From Pseudomonadota bacterium (lineage in GTDB: Bacteria > Pseudomonadota > Gammaproteobacteria > Burkholderiales > Burkholderiaceae), in the NCBI GenBank assembly GCA_023441105.1, contig JAEZQX010000554.1, positions 1 through 16,765 of the forward strand: 16,765 nt of DNA, read 5' to 3'. A program made the position numbers and the translations under genes. Positions 8,473 through 16,765 of the stretch are shown here, one piece after another. The first letter of the stretch is position 1; each line of letters begins with the position of its first letter. Under the pieces are notes generated by a model. It had not been told where the DNA came from. It worked only from the letters and a program-made list of their open reading frames with translations, and made no database searches.

Positions 8473-8970
8473 TCAGCTGCGGATGCCCGCCCGATGCATG
8501 GCCCGCGCCACCAGTGCCAGCAGCAGCACGGCCAACGCCGCGCTCCAGAGGGAATACGGCACGCCCAGCAGCGGCGCGTTCGCTTCATCGCAGGCGGCGG
8601 TCGCCTTGAACACCGCGGGGAGCAGTTCGTCGAGCCCCGTGGCCATCAGGAAGCGGTCGGCCGCGGTGAAGGCGCAGCTGGCGCTCTCGGCAGCAACGAA
8701 ATGCTGGTAGAGCGCCCCGGCGAGCCCGGCGACGGCGGCTGCGCCGGCGAGCAGCAGCGGCAGGCGTGCCCAGAGGCTCGATTGCGTGGCGAACAGGGAC
8801 AGCAGGGCGAAGAGGCCGACCAGGAGATAGGCGAGCCGTTGGATGATGCACCACGGACACGGCTGCAGGTCGAAGACATGCTGGCTGACCAACGCCGCGA
8901 GCACTCCCCCCCAGGCAACTACGGCTATCAGTGCCGCGGAGCCGGCATGTGATATACTGCGTGCTCTCAT
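8473..8970 (-). CDS. dsbB: Disulfide bond formation protein B (DsbB)
   Basis: A 165-residue inner-membrane quinone reductase that reoxidises periplasmic DsbA. The first pair of redox cysteines is C38-C41 in QPCPWCIIQR, the counterpart of the E. coli CVLC motif; the second pair is C99 (ESASCAF) and C127 (ATAACDEAN) in the second periplasmic loop. Four hydrophobic helices surround them, and the 'GVPYSLWSAAL' segment leading into the fourth helix is typical of the family. The ATG at 8970 yields a short cytosolic N terminus; no strong ribosome site precedes it. No dsbA gene is in the window. It is convergent with the EamA gene (5-nt gap) and divergent from the small gene at 9089, whose likely promoter lies inside the first codons of dsbB on the opposite strand. 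Confidence 0.95.
   Translation of the reverse strand: MRARSISHAGSAALIAVVAWGGVLAALVSQHVFDLQPCPWCIIQRLAYLLVGLFALLSLFATQSSLWARLPLLLAGAAAVAGLAGALYQHFVAAESASCAFTAADRFLMATGLDELLPAVFKATAACDEANAPLLGVPYSLWSAALAVLLLALVARAMHRAGIRS
8950..8958 (+). promoter_or_regulatory. Extended -10 promoter for the small gene at 9089
   Basis: TGATATACT fits the extended -10 pattern TGnTATAAT, with TATACT at 8953-8958. There is no good -35 hexamer at the usual distance (AGTGCC), which is normal for extended -10 promoters. Transcription would begin near 8965 and give a leader of about 125 nt before the ATG at 9089. The site lies within the 5' coding part of dsbB, antisense to it. This is the clearest promoter-like match I found in the window. 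Confidence 0.5.
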
Positions 8971-9088
8971 AGTGTTTCAGATTTCGCCATCGAGGTACAG
9001 GTTGTTGTAACTAGGCAACGCAGCGTGGGTACCGGCAAGTGATGCGGATCGGATACATCCTTTCATTCTTAAGAACTGGGACTCAGGG

Positions 9089-9304
9089 ATGAAAACAACT
9101 CGTAAGCCAAATTCAGCAATGACCGCGCACCATCACAGTGCCATCGTCACTGCCCGACATGCAGCACGGATGCGGGCCGGACGGGTCGAATCGAGGCCGG
9201 AGGACTATGCCGACATCGCTGTAACCGAGCAGGCGAAGCGCCTGCGGGAAGCCCGCCGCGCCATCGAAGAGCGTAACATGCTGCGAGAACTCGGCCTGAG
9301 CTGA
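9089..9304 (+). CDS. Small basic protein of unknown function
   Basis: A 71-residue protein I do not recognise with confidence. The N-terminal 35 residues are basic and rich in His, Arg and Ala (TAHHHSAIVTARHAARMRAG). The C-terminal half is a charged amphipathic helix ending in KRLREARRAIEERNMLRELG, faintly like small proteobacterial proteins such as PA3496, but this is only an impression. It has no signal peptide, membrane segment or cysteine, so it is probably cytosolic and might bind nucleic acid or a partner protein. Signs that it is real: a start codon after a plausible promoter (8950-8958), codon use in its second half like the neighbouring genes, and a hairpin 12 nt after its stop. The ribosome site is weak (GGGA about 7 nt upstream). 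It is divergent from dsbB and monocistronic in appearance. Confidence 0.6.
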   Translation: MKTTRKPNSAMTAHHHSAIVTARHAARMRAGRVESRPEDYADIAVTEQAKRLREARRAIEERNMLRELGLS

Positions 9305-9315
9305 GCCCGGTATCC

Positions 9316-9350
9316 CAGGCGGGTTCGGTCGCAAGCCGGCCGCCCGCCTG
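9316..9350 (+). terminator. Hairpin after the small gene, probable terminator
   Basis: Arms CAGGCGGG (9316-9323) and CCCGCCTG (9343-9350) pair perfectly over 8 bp around a 19-nt loop, in which CGG/CCG can form a further short stem. It begins 12 nt after the stop of the 71-residue gene. It is followed only by AAGTCTTT rather than a long T tract, so termination may be weak or assisted by Rho. Confidence 0.5.
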
Positions 9351-9655
9351 AAGTCTTTCCTCCTGACGTCCTCCCCCAAAGCGTTCCTCGCAGCATTGCT
9401 CGACGCGATTTCGCGCCAGCAATCACCCGGGCATCCTCGCGAGCCGGTGGCGAGCCGGCCGACGTCGCGCGTGAGGCCCCCCGCCGCAGCGTCTTGCGTC
9501 CGCTGTTGTTCCACCCCCGGCTCCCCCGCTTTCTTCACCTTAACCTGTCCTTCGCCCGTTGCTTCGCGCGGCCTTCTTCCCGCCGACTCGCGCGTCGCCA
9601 TGCGAACCGCCGCGGCTCGTTCCCGTACCATCGGCCATCACGGAGAATCCCTGGC
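9351..9655 (+). other. Non-coding stretch before waaC, pyrimidine-rich
   Basis: Between the small-gene hairpin and the waaC start I see no convincing gene on either strand; the open frames here have no family-like sequence. The + strand is C- and T-rich. In 9506-9566 I counted 28 C and 9 G by hand in 61 nt, which resembles the C-rich, G-poor segments used by Rho. The segment must also hold the waaC promoter, but I found no good -35/-10 pair. The last part carries the waaC ribosome site GGAG. Confidence 0.5.
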
Positions 9656-10651
9656 GTGAGGATCCTGATCGTCAAGATGTCCTCGATGGGCGATGTCGTC
9701 CATGCCCAGCCGCTGGCAACCGACCTGCGCCGCGTCTTTCCCGACGCACGGATCGAATGGGTGGTGGAAAAGCCCTTCCAGGCGATCTGCCGGCTCAATC
9801 CTGCCGTCGACGAGGTGATTCCGATTTCCTGGCGACGCTGGCGCAAGAACCTGTGGACGGCCCCGGTGCGCGCCGAGATGGCGGAGTTCCACCGCCAGCT
9901 CACCGGCGGCGAGCCCTACGATCTGGTCATCGACTGCCAGGGTCTGATCAAGAGCGCGGTCGTGACCCGGATGGCACCGGCAGCATCGCGGGCCGGACCG
10001 GCCTGGGCCTTCGCCCGCGAGCCGCTGGCCTCGCTCGCCTACGACCGCAAGGCGGTGGTGCCGCGCGATTGGCACGTGGTCCGTCGCAACCGGGCGATCG
10101 GCGCCGCAGCCGGCGGCTATGCGCTCGATTGGCCGGCGGACTTCGGCGTCGAGGCGCCGATCCTCGACGCCGACGAGGCCGCCTGGCTGCCGGCGCAGGC
10201 TTATGCGCTGCTGGTCACCGGCGCCAGCCGCGACGACAAGCTGTGGCCGGAAGCGCACTGGGTGTTGGTCGCCCAGCGGCTGCAGCAGGCCGGACTGGGA
10301 CTGGTCTGGTTCTGGGGAACCGAGGCCGAGCGGGCCCGCGCCGAACGTCTTGCCCGCCTGTCGACGCAGGCGGCGGGCGAGGCGGCGACACCGGCCGTGG
10401 TGCCGCCCTTCCTGACCGTGCACGACGCCGCCCGGGTGATTGCCGGCGCCGATGTCACCGTCGGCCTCGACACCGGCTTCACCCATCTCGCCGCCGCCCT
10501 CGGGCGCCCGACCATCGCGATCTTCTGCGACTTCGACGCCGTGCAATGCGCGGTGACCGGGGATGCCTTTTGCGCCAGCTTCGGCGGCGTCGGCCAGGTG
10601 CCGCCGCCGGCGGCGATCGTCGGGGCGATCGAACAGTGGCTGGCCGCCTGA
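9656..10651 (+). CDS. waaC: LPS heptosyltransferase I
   Basis: A 331-residue GT9-family glycosyltransferase that adds the first L-glycero-D-manno-heptose to the Kdo of the LPS inner core, at the cytoplasmic face of the inner membrane. The N terminus VRILIVKMSSMGDVVHAQPL is the WaaC signature, with D13 at the catalytic-base position. K195 sits in SRDDKLWPEAHW and the acceptor/donor loop LDTGFTHLAAALGRP has D272 and H277. The start is a GTG at 9656, preceded by GGAG 10 nt upstream. An in-frame ATG at 9494 would add 54 Arg/Pro-rich residues unlike the family and is rejected. Length fits the family. No waaA or waaF gene is beside it; the permease gene 37 nt downstream may share its transcript. 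The WaaC assignment over WaaF or WaaQ rests on the SSMGDVVHA motif. Confidence 0.92.
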   Translation: MRILIVKMSSMGDVVHAQPLATDLRRVFPDARIEWVVEKPFQAICRLNPAVDEVIPISWRRWRKNLWTAPVRAEMAEFHRQLTGGEPYDLVIDCQGLIKSAVVTRMAPAASRAGPAWAFAREPLASLAYDRKAVVPRDWHVVRRNRAIGAAAGGYALDWPADFGVEAPILDADEAAWLPAQAYALLVTGASRDDKLWPEAHWVLVAQRLQQAGLGLVWFWGTEAERARAERLARLSTQAAGEAATPAVVPPFLTVHDAARVIAGADVTVGLDTGFTHLAAALGRPTIAIFCDFDAVQCAVTGDAFCASFGGVGQVPPPAAIVGAIEQWLAA

Positions 10652-10665
10652 CGGCGGTCGACAGC

Positions 10666-10689
10666 ATGAATCAGCTCAGGATCCATTGA
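10666..10689 (+). other. Seven-codon mini-ORF overlapping the start of the permease gene
   Basis: ATG at 10666 opens a frame coding MNQLRIH that ends in TGA at 10687-10689. The final A of the stop is the first A of the permease ATG, giving a TGATG overlap, the arrangement used in translational coupling. The mini-ORF also contains the permease ribosome site CAGGA. It has only a weak ribosome site of its own, so it may be chance. Confidence 0.25.
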
Positions 10690-13286
10690 TGAAAGCACCG
10701 CCTCGTCATTCGGCACGGCCAGCCCGCCCCGATCCCGGGACCAGCAGCTGGCGCCTGTCGCTGATCCTGTTGCTGCGTGACTGGCGGGCCGGGGAATTGC
10801 GGCTGCTGCTGGTCGCATTGGCGGTGGCGGTCGCGGCGGTGTCCACCGTCGGCTTCTTCATCGACCGGCTCGGCAGCGCCCTCGCCGGCCAGGCGACGCA
10901 ACTGCTGGGGGGCGACGTGGTGGTGTCTGCCGATCAGCCGATCCCGCCCGCCTGGATCGATGAGGCCGGGCGACGCGGCCTGGCGCAGGCGCAGACGGTG
11001 TCGTTCCCCAGCATGGCCTTGGCCATGGCCGGGAATCCCGATCTGCTGCCGGCCAGCCAGCTCGCCTCGGTCAAGGCGGTGTCGGCCGGCTATCCCTTGC
11101 GCGGCGGCCTCACGGTCACCGCGCCGGTCGGACCAGGCTCCGGAAACTCCGCGGCTGGCGATCCCAAGGGGGTGATGGTCAACCAGGCGCCCGAGCCGGG
11201 AACGGTCTGGGTCGACCGCGCGCTGCTGCAGGCGCTTGGCCTCGAACTCGGCCAGCAATTGCAGCTGGGCGAGAAGAGCTTCCGGATCGAACGGCTGATC
11301 CTGGTCGAGCCGGATCGCGGCACTTCCTTCATCAACTTCGCCCCGCGCGCCATGCTGTCGCTGCAGGACCTGCCGGCGACCGGCCTGATCCAGCCCGGCA
11401 GCCGGGTCAGCTATCGCTTGCTGGTGGCCGGTGACCGGACAGACGTCACCGGCTTCGGCAACTGGGTGAAGTCGCGGCTGCGAGCAGGCCAGCGGATGGA
11501 GACCCTGGAGGAGGGCCGGCCCGAGCTGCGCATGACGCTCGACCGAGCGCAGCAGTTCCTCGCGCTGGTTTCGCTGCTGTCGGCACTGATCGCTGCGGTG
11601 GCGATCGGGCTTGCGGCGCGCCGGTTCGCCGAACGTCATCTCGACGGCTTCGCCGTGCTCAAGTCGCTGGGCGCGCGCCAGGGGCTGCTGGTGCAGTCGC
11701 TGCTGCTCGAGATGTTGTGGCTGTCGCTGGCCGGGGCCGCCATCGGCGCGCTGCTCGGCTGGGCTGCCCATTGGGCCCTGATTGGGCTGGCGACCGCGAT
11801 GATCGAGATCGCGCTGCCGCCGCCCAGCTGGTGGCCGGCGCTGCAGGCTGCCGCCGCCGGCATCGTGCTGATCCTCGGCTTTGCGGCCGTGCCGGTGCTG
11901 CGGCTGGCCGGCGTGCCGCCGTTGCGGGTGCTGCGCCGCGACCTCGGTCCGCCGGCGGCATCGGTCTGGCTGGCCCTCGGTTGCGCGGTGCTGGCGTTCG
12001 CGCTGCTGTTGCTGTGGTACGCCGGCGACCGCAAGGTCGCGGCCTATGCCACCGGCGGGTTCTTCGCCGGCGCGGTGGTGTTCGCGCTCGTCGCCTGGGG
12101 TGGGGTCAAGCTGCTGGCACCGCTGCGCAACTGGGTGGGCCGCGGGCCGCGTACCGCCAGCCTGCGCATCGCGCTCGCCAGCTGGTCGCGCCGCCAGGGC
12201 TCGTCGGTGGTGCAGACGGCCGCGCTGGCCGTCGGCCTGATGGCGCTGATGCTGCTCACCGTCACCCGCAACGACCTGCTCGACAGCTGGCGGACCGCCA
12301 GCCCCGCCGACGCGCCCAACCGCTTCGTGCTCAACGTCCAGCCGGACCAGCGCGAGCTGTTCCAGGAGATCGTGCGCGATGCCGGCATCAACGGCGTGGA
12401 GCTCTATCCGATGATTCGCGGCCGGCTGGTGGCGGTCAACGGCAAGCCGATCTCGCCGGAAAGCTTTGCCGAGGAACGCGCGCGCCGCCTGGTCAATCGC
12501 GAATTCAACCTGTCCTACGGCGACCGGATGCCGTCGCACAACCAGCTCGACGGCGGCCGCTGGCTCGCGCCGGATCGCGCCGAAGTGTCAGCGGAACAAG
12601 GCATCATGGACACGCTGGGACTGAAGATCTCGGACCGCCTGCGCTTCGACGTCGCCGGCGAGATGGTCGAGCTGGAGCTGGTCGGCACCCGCAAGCTCGC
12701 CTGGGATTCGATGAAGGTCAACTTCTTCATGATCGGCTCGCCGTCGGCGCTGCAGGATCGGCCGCAGAGCTTCATCACTTCCTTTCACCTGCCGGCCGAG
12801 AAGAGCGACGTCGCCCGCATCCTGGTCGATCGGATGCCCAACCTGACGGTGGTCGACACCAGTGCGATCCTGCGGCAGGTGCAATCGATGGTCGACCAGG
12901 TGGTTCGTGCGGTGCAGTTCCTGTTCCTGTTCGCGCTCGCCGCCGGCGTCGTCGTGCTCTACGCCGCGCTGGCCAGCTCGCGCGACGAGCGGGTGCGCGA
13001 GGCCGGACTCATGCGGGCGCTCGGCGCGTCGCGCCGCCAGCTCGGCAACTCGCAGGTCGTCGAGCTCGCGCTCTCGGGCGTGCTGGCCGGCCTGCTGGCC
13101 GCCATCGGCGCGATCCTGGTCGGCTGGATCCTCGCCAGCCAGGTCTTCCAGTTCTCCTACCAGGCGGGCTGGTGGCTGTTGCCTGCCGGAGCGCTGGCGG
13201 GTGGGCTGTTCTCCGCCGGCGCCGGCTGGTGGAGCCTGCGCAGCGTGGTCGCGACCCCGCCGATGGCGACCCTGCGCGGGAGCTAA
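10689..13286 (+). CDS. YbbP-like FtsX-family ABC transporter permease
   Basis: An 865-residue inner-membrane permease of the FtsX/MacB superfamily, similar in layout to E. coli YbbP. Order of parts: a first membrane helix at about residues 38-58 followed by the typical QATQLLGGDVVVSADQPI; a large periplasmic domain to about residue 280; a central FtsX domain (LDGFAVLKSLGARQGLLVQS) with several helices; a second periplasmic domain; and a C-terminal FtsX domain with REAGLMRALGASRRQL and three more helices. The ATG at 10689 has AGGA 7 nt upstream. It is 37 nt after waaC. YbbP-type permeases usually work with an ATPase of the LolD/YbbA type, but none is adjacent here. The role is probably lipid or lipoprotein handling or envelope stress, by family analogy; the substrate is unknown. 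Confidence 0.88.
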   Translation: MKAPPRHSARPARPDPGTSSWRLSLILLLRDWRAGELRLLLVALAVAVAAVSTVGFFIDRLGSALAGQATQLLGGDVVVSADQPIPPAWIDEAGRRGLAQAQTVSFPSMALAMAGNPDLLPASQLASVKAVSAGYPLRGGLTVTAPVGPGSGNSAAGDPKGVMVNQAPEPGTVWVDRALLQALGLELGQQLQLGEKSFRIERLILVEPDRGTSFINFAPRAMLSLQDLPATGLIQPGSRVSYRLLVAGDRTDVTGFGNWVKSRLRAGQRMETLEEGRPELRMTLDRAQQFLALVSLLSALIAAVAIGLAARRFAERHLDGFAVLKSLGARQGLLVQSLLLEMLWLSLAGAAIGALLGWAAHWALIGLATAMIEIALPPPSWWPALQAAAAGIVLILGFAAVPVLRLAGVPPLRVLRRDLGPPAASVWLALGCAVLAFALLLLWYAGDRKVAAYATGGFFAGAVVFALVAWGGVKLLAPLRNWVGRGPRTASLRIALASWSRRQGSSVVQTAALAVGLMALMLLTVTRNDLLDSWRTASPADAPNRFVLNVQPDQRELFQEIVRDAGINGVELYPMIRGRLVAVNGKPISPESFAEERARRLVNREFNLSYGDRMPSHNQLDGGRWLAPDRAEVSAEQGIMDTLGLKISDRLRFDVAGEMVELELVGTRKLAWDSMKVNFFMIGSPSALQDRPQSFITSFHLPAEKSDVARILVDRMPNLTVVDTSAILRQVQSMVDQVVRAVQFLFLFALAAGVVVLYAALASSRDERVREAGLMRALGASRRQLGNSQVVELALSGVLAGLLAAIGAILVGWILASQVFQFSYQAGWWLLPAGALAGGLFSAGAGWWSLRSVVATPPMATLRGS

Positions 13287-13301
13287 TCCCCTCGTATAGG
13301 C

Positions 13302-13321
13302 GGCGCCTTGGCGCGGGCGCC
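13302..13321. terminator. Hairpin between convergent permease and M20 genes
   Basis: Two copies of GGCGCC (13302-13307 and 13316-13321), each self-complementary, can pair over 6 bp with an 8-nt loop. It fills most of the 40-nt gap between the two convergent stop codons and could end transcription from both sides. There is no T tract on either strand, so this is a weak call. Confidence 0.3.
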
Positions 13322-13326
13322 TGCCG

Positions 13327-14640
<1,314 letters not shown>

Positions 14641-14791
14641 CGGTACCTCTTGAAGCTTGGGCGTCGGGTTGCCGCGAGCGATCGACTCCCCGAGCAGGCA
14701 GTCGGCACGCAGCCGGGGGTGTGGCCGATGGTAACCGGCGCTTGCTGCCGCGATGGGCACCGCGCAGCCTGGACCGAAAGTCGACCGACAT

Positions 14792-14828
14792 TGGCGCCGG
14801 CAGGCAATTTCAGAGCATGCCGGCGCCA
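14792..14828. repeat. 11-bp perfect inverted repeat
   Basis: TGGCGCCGGCA (14792-14802) and TGCCGGCGCCA (14818-14828) are exact reverse complements separated by 15 nt. After one inner mismatch two further pairs could form. It lies about 150-190 nt upstream of the M20 start and about 230-260 nt upstream of aceA. As RNA it would be a very stable stem near the 5' end of an M20 transcript begun at the GATAAT box; as DNA it could be a regulator site. No second copy was noticed in the window. Confidence 0.65.
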
Positions 14829-14842
14829 TCTCGTATCGCGAA

Positions 14843-14848
14843 ATTATC
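14843..14848 (-). promoter_or_regulatory. Possible -10 box for the M20 gene
   Basis: Read on the minus strand this is GATAAT, five of six matches to TATAAT. An A/T-rich tract resembling an UP element lies upstream, but the hexamer 17 nt away (ATTAAA) is a poor -35. Transcription would begin near 14836 and give a leader of roughly 195 nt that contains the 14792-14828 inverted repeat almost at its 5' end. Confidence 0.3.
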
Positions 14849-15013
14849 TCGCTGCATCGCAATGCTTTAATTTTTTAATGCGGAAGATAGCATCCCACAT
14901 TGAGAAATCGAACAGCAAGTCATTGATTTGTTGAGATAAGTCGCGAGAGGAATATGTGCGTTCCGGCCACTGCTCCGCAGCAGCGGTCCCTAAGATGGAA
15001 GGAACTTGAAGCA

Positions 15014-15030
15014 CCCGGCATGGTGCCGGG
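15014..15030 (+). promoter_or_regulatory. Leader hairpin before aceA
   Basis: CCCGGCA (15014-15020) and TGCCGGG (15024-15030) are exact reverse complements around TGG. The stem ends 25 nt before the aceA ATG and just upstream of its GGAG ribosome site (about 15043-15046). It could be an operator or an mRNA structure that affects stability or initiation. The sequence shows the symmetry; the function is not known. Confidence 0.4.
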
Positions 15031-15055
15031 GGCACATACCTTGGAGCCTCGACTC

Positions 15056-16384
<1,329 letters not shown>

Positions 16385-16419
16385 TCCGGTAGCAGGTTTC
16401 GGAGGCGTTGCAGGGGACG

Positions 16420-16443
16420 GAGGGGCGGCGCAAGCCGCCCCTC
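16420..16443. terminator. Strong hairpin between aceA and the convergent SDR gene
   Basis: GAGGGGCGGC (16420-16429) and GCCGCCCCTC (16434-16443) form a perfect 10-bp stem closed by a GCAA loop, a stable GNRA tetraloop. It lies 35 nt after the aceA stop and 23 nt past the SDR stop, so it can serve both. The downstream sequence has no long T run on either strand, so termination efficiency is uncertain. Confidence 0.75.
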
Positions 16444-16466
16444 ATTGCTTCCCCCGTCGCGAAGGA

Positions 16467-16765
16467 CTACATGCTGATCGACATGCCGCCGTCGACCACC
16501 AGGACGTGGCCGTTGACGTAGGACGCAGCCGGCGAAGCCAGGAACACCGCGGCGCCGGCGATCTCCTCCGGACGGCCCCAGCGGCCGAGCGGCGTGCGGC
16601 GCTCGAAGTGGCTGCGGATCTTCGGATCGGCGTAGGCGGCGGCGTTGGTTTCGGTGGTGAAACCGCCCGGCGCAATGCCGTTGCTGGTGATGCCGTCGGC
16701 ACCGAATTCCGCCGCCAGGCCACGGACCAGGCCGGTCAGGCCGTGCTTGGCCACCGTGTAGACCG
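16467..16765 (-). CDS. Short-chain dehydrogenase/reductase, gluconate 5-dehydrogenase-like (5' end outside window)
   Basis: The C-terminal 99 residues of an NAD(P)-dependent SDR. The visible part begins VYTVAKHG, which includes the YxxxK catalytic motif right at the window edge (Tyr codon at 16758-16760). It continues SNGIAPGGF, the conserved post-catalytic loop, then 'RRTPLGRWGRPEEIAGAAVF' and ends NGHVLVVDGGMSISM. The ERRTPLGRWG and NGHVLVVDGG segments resemble gluconate 5-dehydrogenases and related sugar or polyol dehydrogenases, but 3-oxoacyl-ACP reductases are close relatives, so the substrate is open. An apparent GTG start at 16754 is internal and not the real start. It converges on aceA across an 82-nt gap with a strong hairpin. 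The Rossmann nucleotide-binding part lies outside the window. Confidence 0.88.
   Translation of the reverse strand, partial: VYTVAKHGLTGLVRGLAAEFGADGITSNGIAPGGFTTETNAAAYADPKIRSHFERRTPLGRWGRPEEIAGAAVFLASPAASYVNGHVLVVDGGMSISM

Larger units (their letters stand above)
14641..15055. promoter_or_regulatory. Divergent regulatory region between the M20 gene and aceA
   Basis: This 415-nt stretch holds no convincing gene. It contains the M20 ribosome site, an 11-bp perfect inverted repeat (14792-14828), an AT-rich core from about 14831 to 14940 that stands out against the GC-rich surroundings, a pair of complementary TTATCTC (14844-14850) and GAGATAA (14933-14939) words 82 nt apart, and a hairpin just before aceA (15014-15030). 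TTTAAT at 14866-14871 is a possible -10 for aceA but lacks a -35 partner. Isocitrate lyase genes are normally controlled by carbon source, so regulator sites are expected here. Confidence 0.6.

Noticed and set aside
10671..12539. A 622-codon open frame antisense to the permease gene
   Set aside because: Gln/Arg/His-rich low-complexity translation with no domain; the sense strand encodes a clear FtsX permease.
14844..15035. A 63-codon minus-strand frame in the M20/aceA intergenic region
   Set aside because: No ribosome site or family-like sequence, and it overlaps the aceA leader hairpin and ribosome site; the AT-rich tract is better read as a promoter region.

Overview
The window reads as chromosomal DNA of a high-GC Gram-negative bacterium, most likely a betaproteobacterium (Burkholderiales/Rhodocyclales type). 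The support is a Bug-type (TctC) periplasmic binding protein, an LPS heptosyltransferase I, DsbB, a lipobox lipoprotein of the CsgG type, an AsmA-family protein and a 442-residue isocitrate lyase. The lineage is inferred from gene content and composition only. I see no rRNA, tRNA, CRISPR array, insertion sequence or phage gene.

Layout: (1) 3-755 (+), the C-terminal end of an AsmA-family envelope protein. (2) 840-6510 (-), four genes on one strand, read as MFS (DHA2) exporter, IlvD/Edd-family sugar-acid dehydratase, Bug binding protein, then a sulfatase without a signal peptide. The last three are tightly spaced and look like a small catabolic operon. (3) 6680-8467 (+), a CsgG-like lipoprotein and an EamA/DMT permease, diverging from the MFS gene over a 169-nt region that holds a short inverted repeat. 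(4) 8473-8970 (-), dsbB, convergent with the permease gene. (5) 9089-9304 (+), a small unrecognised basic protein with its own extended -10 promoter and a hairpin after its stop. (6) A 351-nt gap without a gene, rich in pyrimidines on the + strand, then waaC (9656-10651, GTG start) and a large YbbP-like FtsX permease (10689-13286), which share a direction. (7) 13327-14640 (-), an M20 metallopeptidase/deacylase. (8) A 415-nt divergent region with an AT-rich core, an 11-bp perfect inverted repeat and a leader hairpin. (9) aceA, isocitrate lyase (15056-16384, +), ending at a 10-bp-stem hairpin. (10) 16467-16765 (-), the C-terminal part of a short-chain dehydrogenase resembling gluconate 5-dehydrogenases, cut by the window edge.

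How it fits together: the window mixes envelope biogenesis (AsmA, WaaC, YbbP-like permease, DsbB, CsgG-like lipoprotein) with carbon metabolism (sugar-acid dehydratase, sulfatase, Bug protein, isocitrate lyase, sugar-type SDR). The most distinctive grouping is dehydratase-Bug-sulfatase. It suggests, as inference only, uptake and cytoplasmic breakdown of a sulfated or acidic sugar-like compound. I see no clear undescribed defence or mobile system; the most interesting unexplained signals are the inverted repeats between the M20 gene and aceA and the small gene at 9089.
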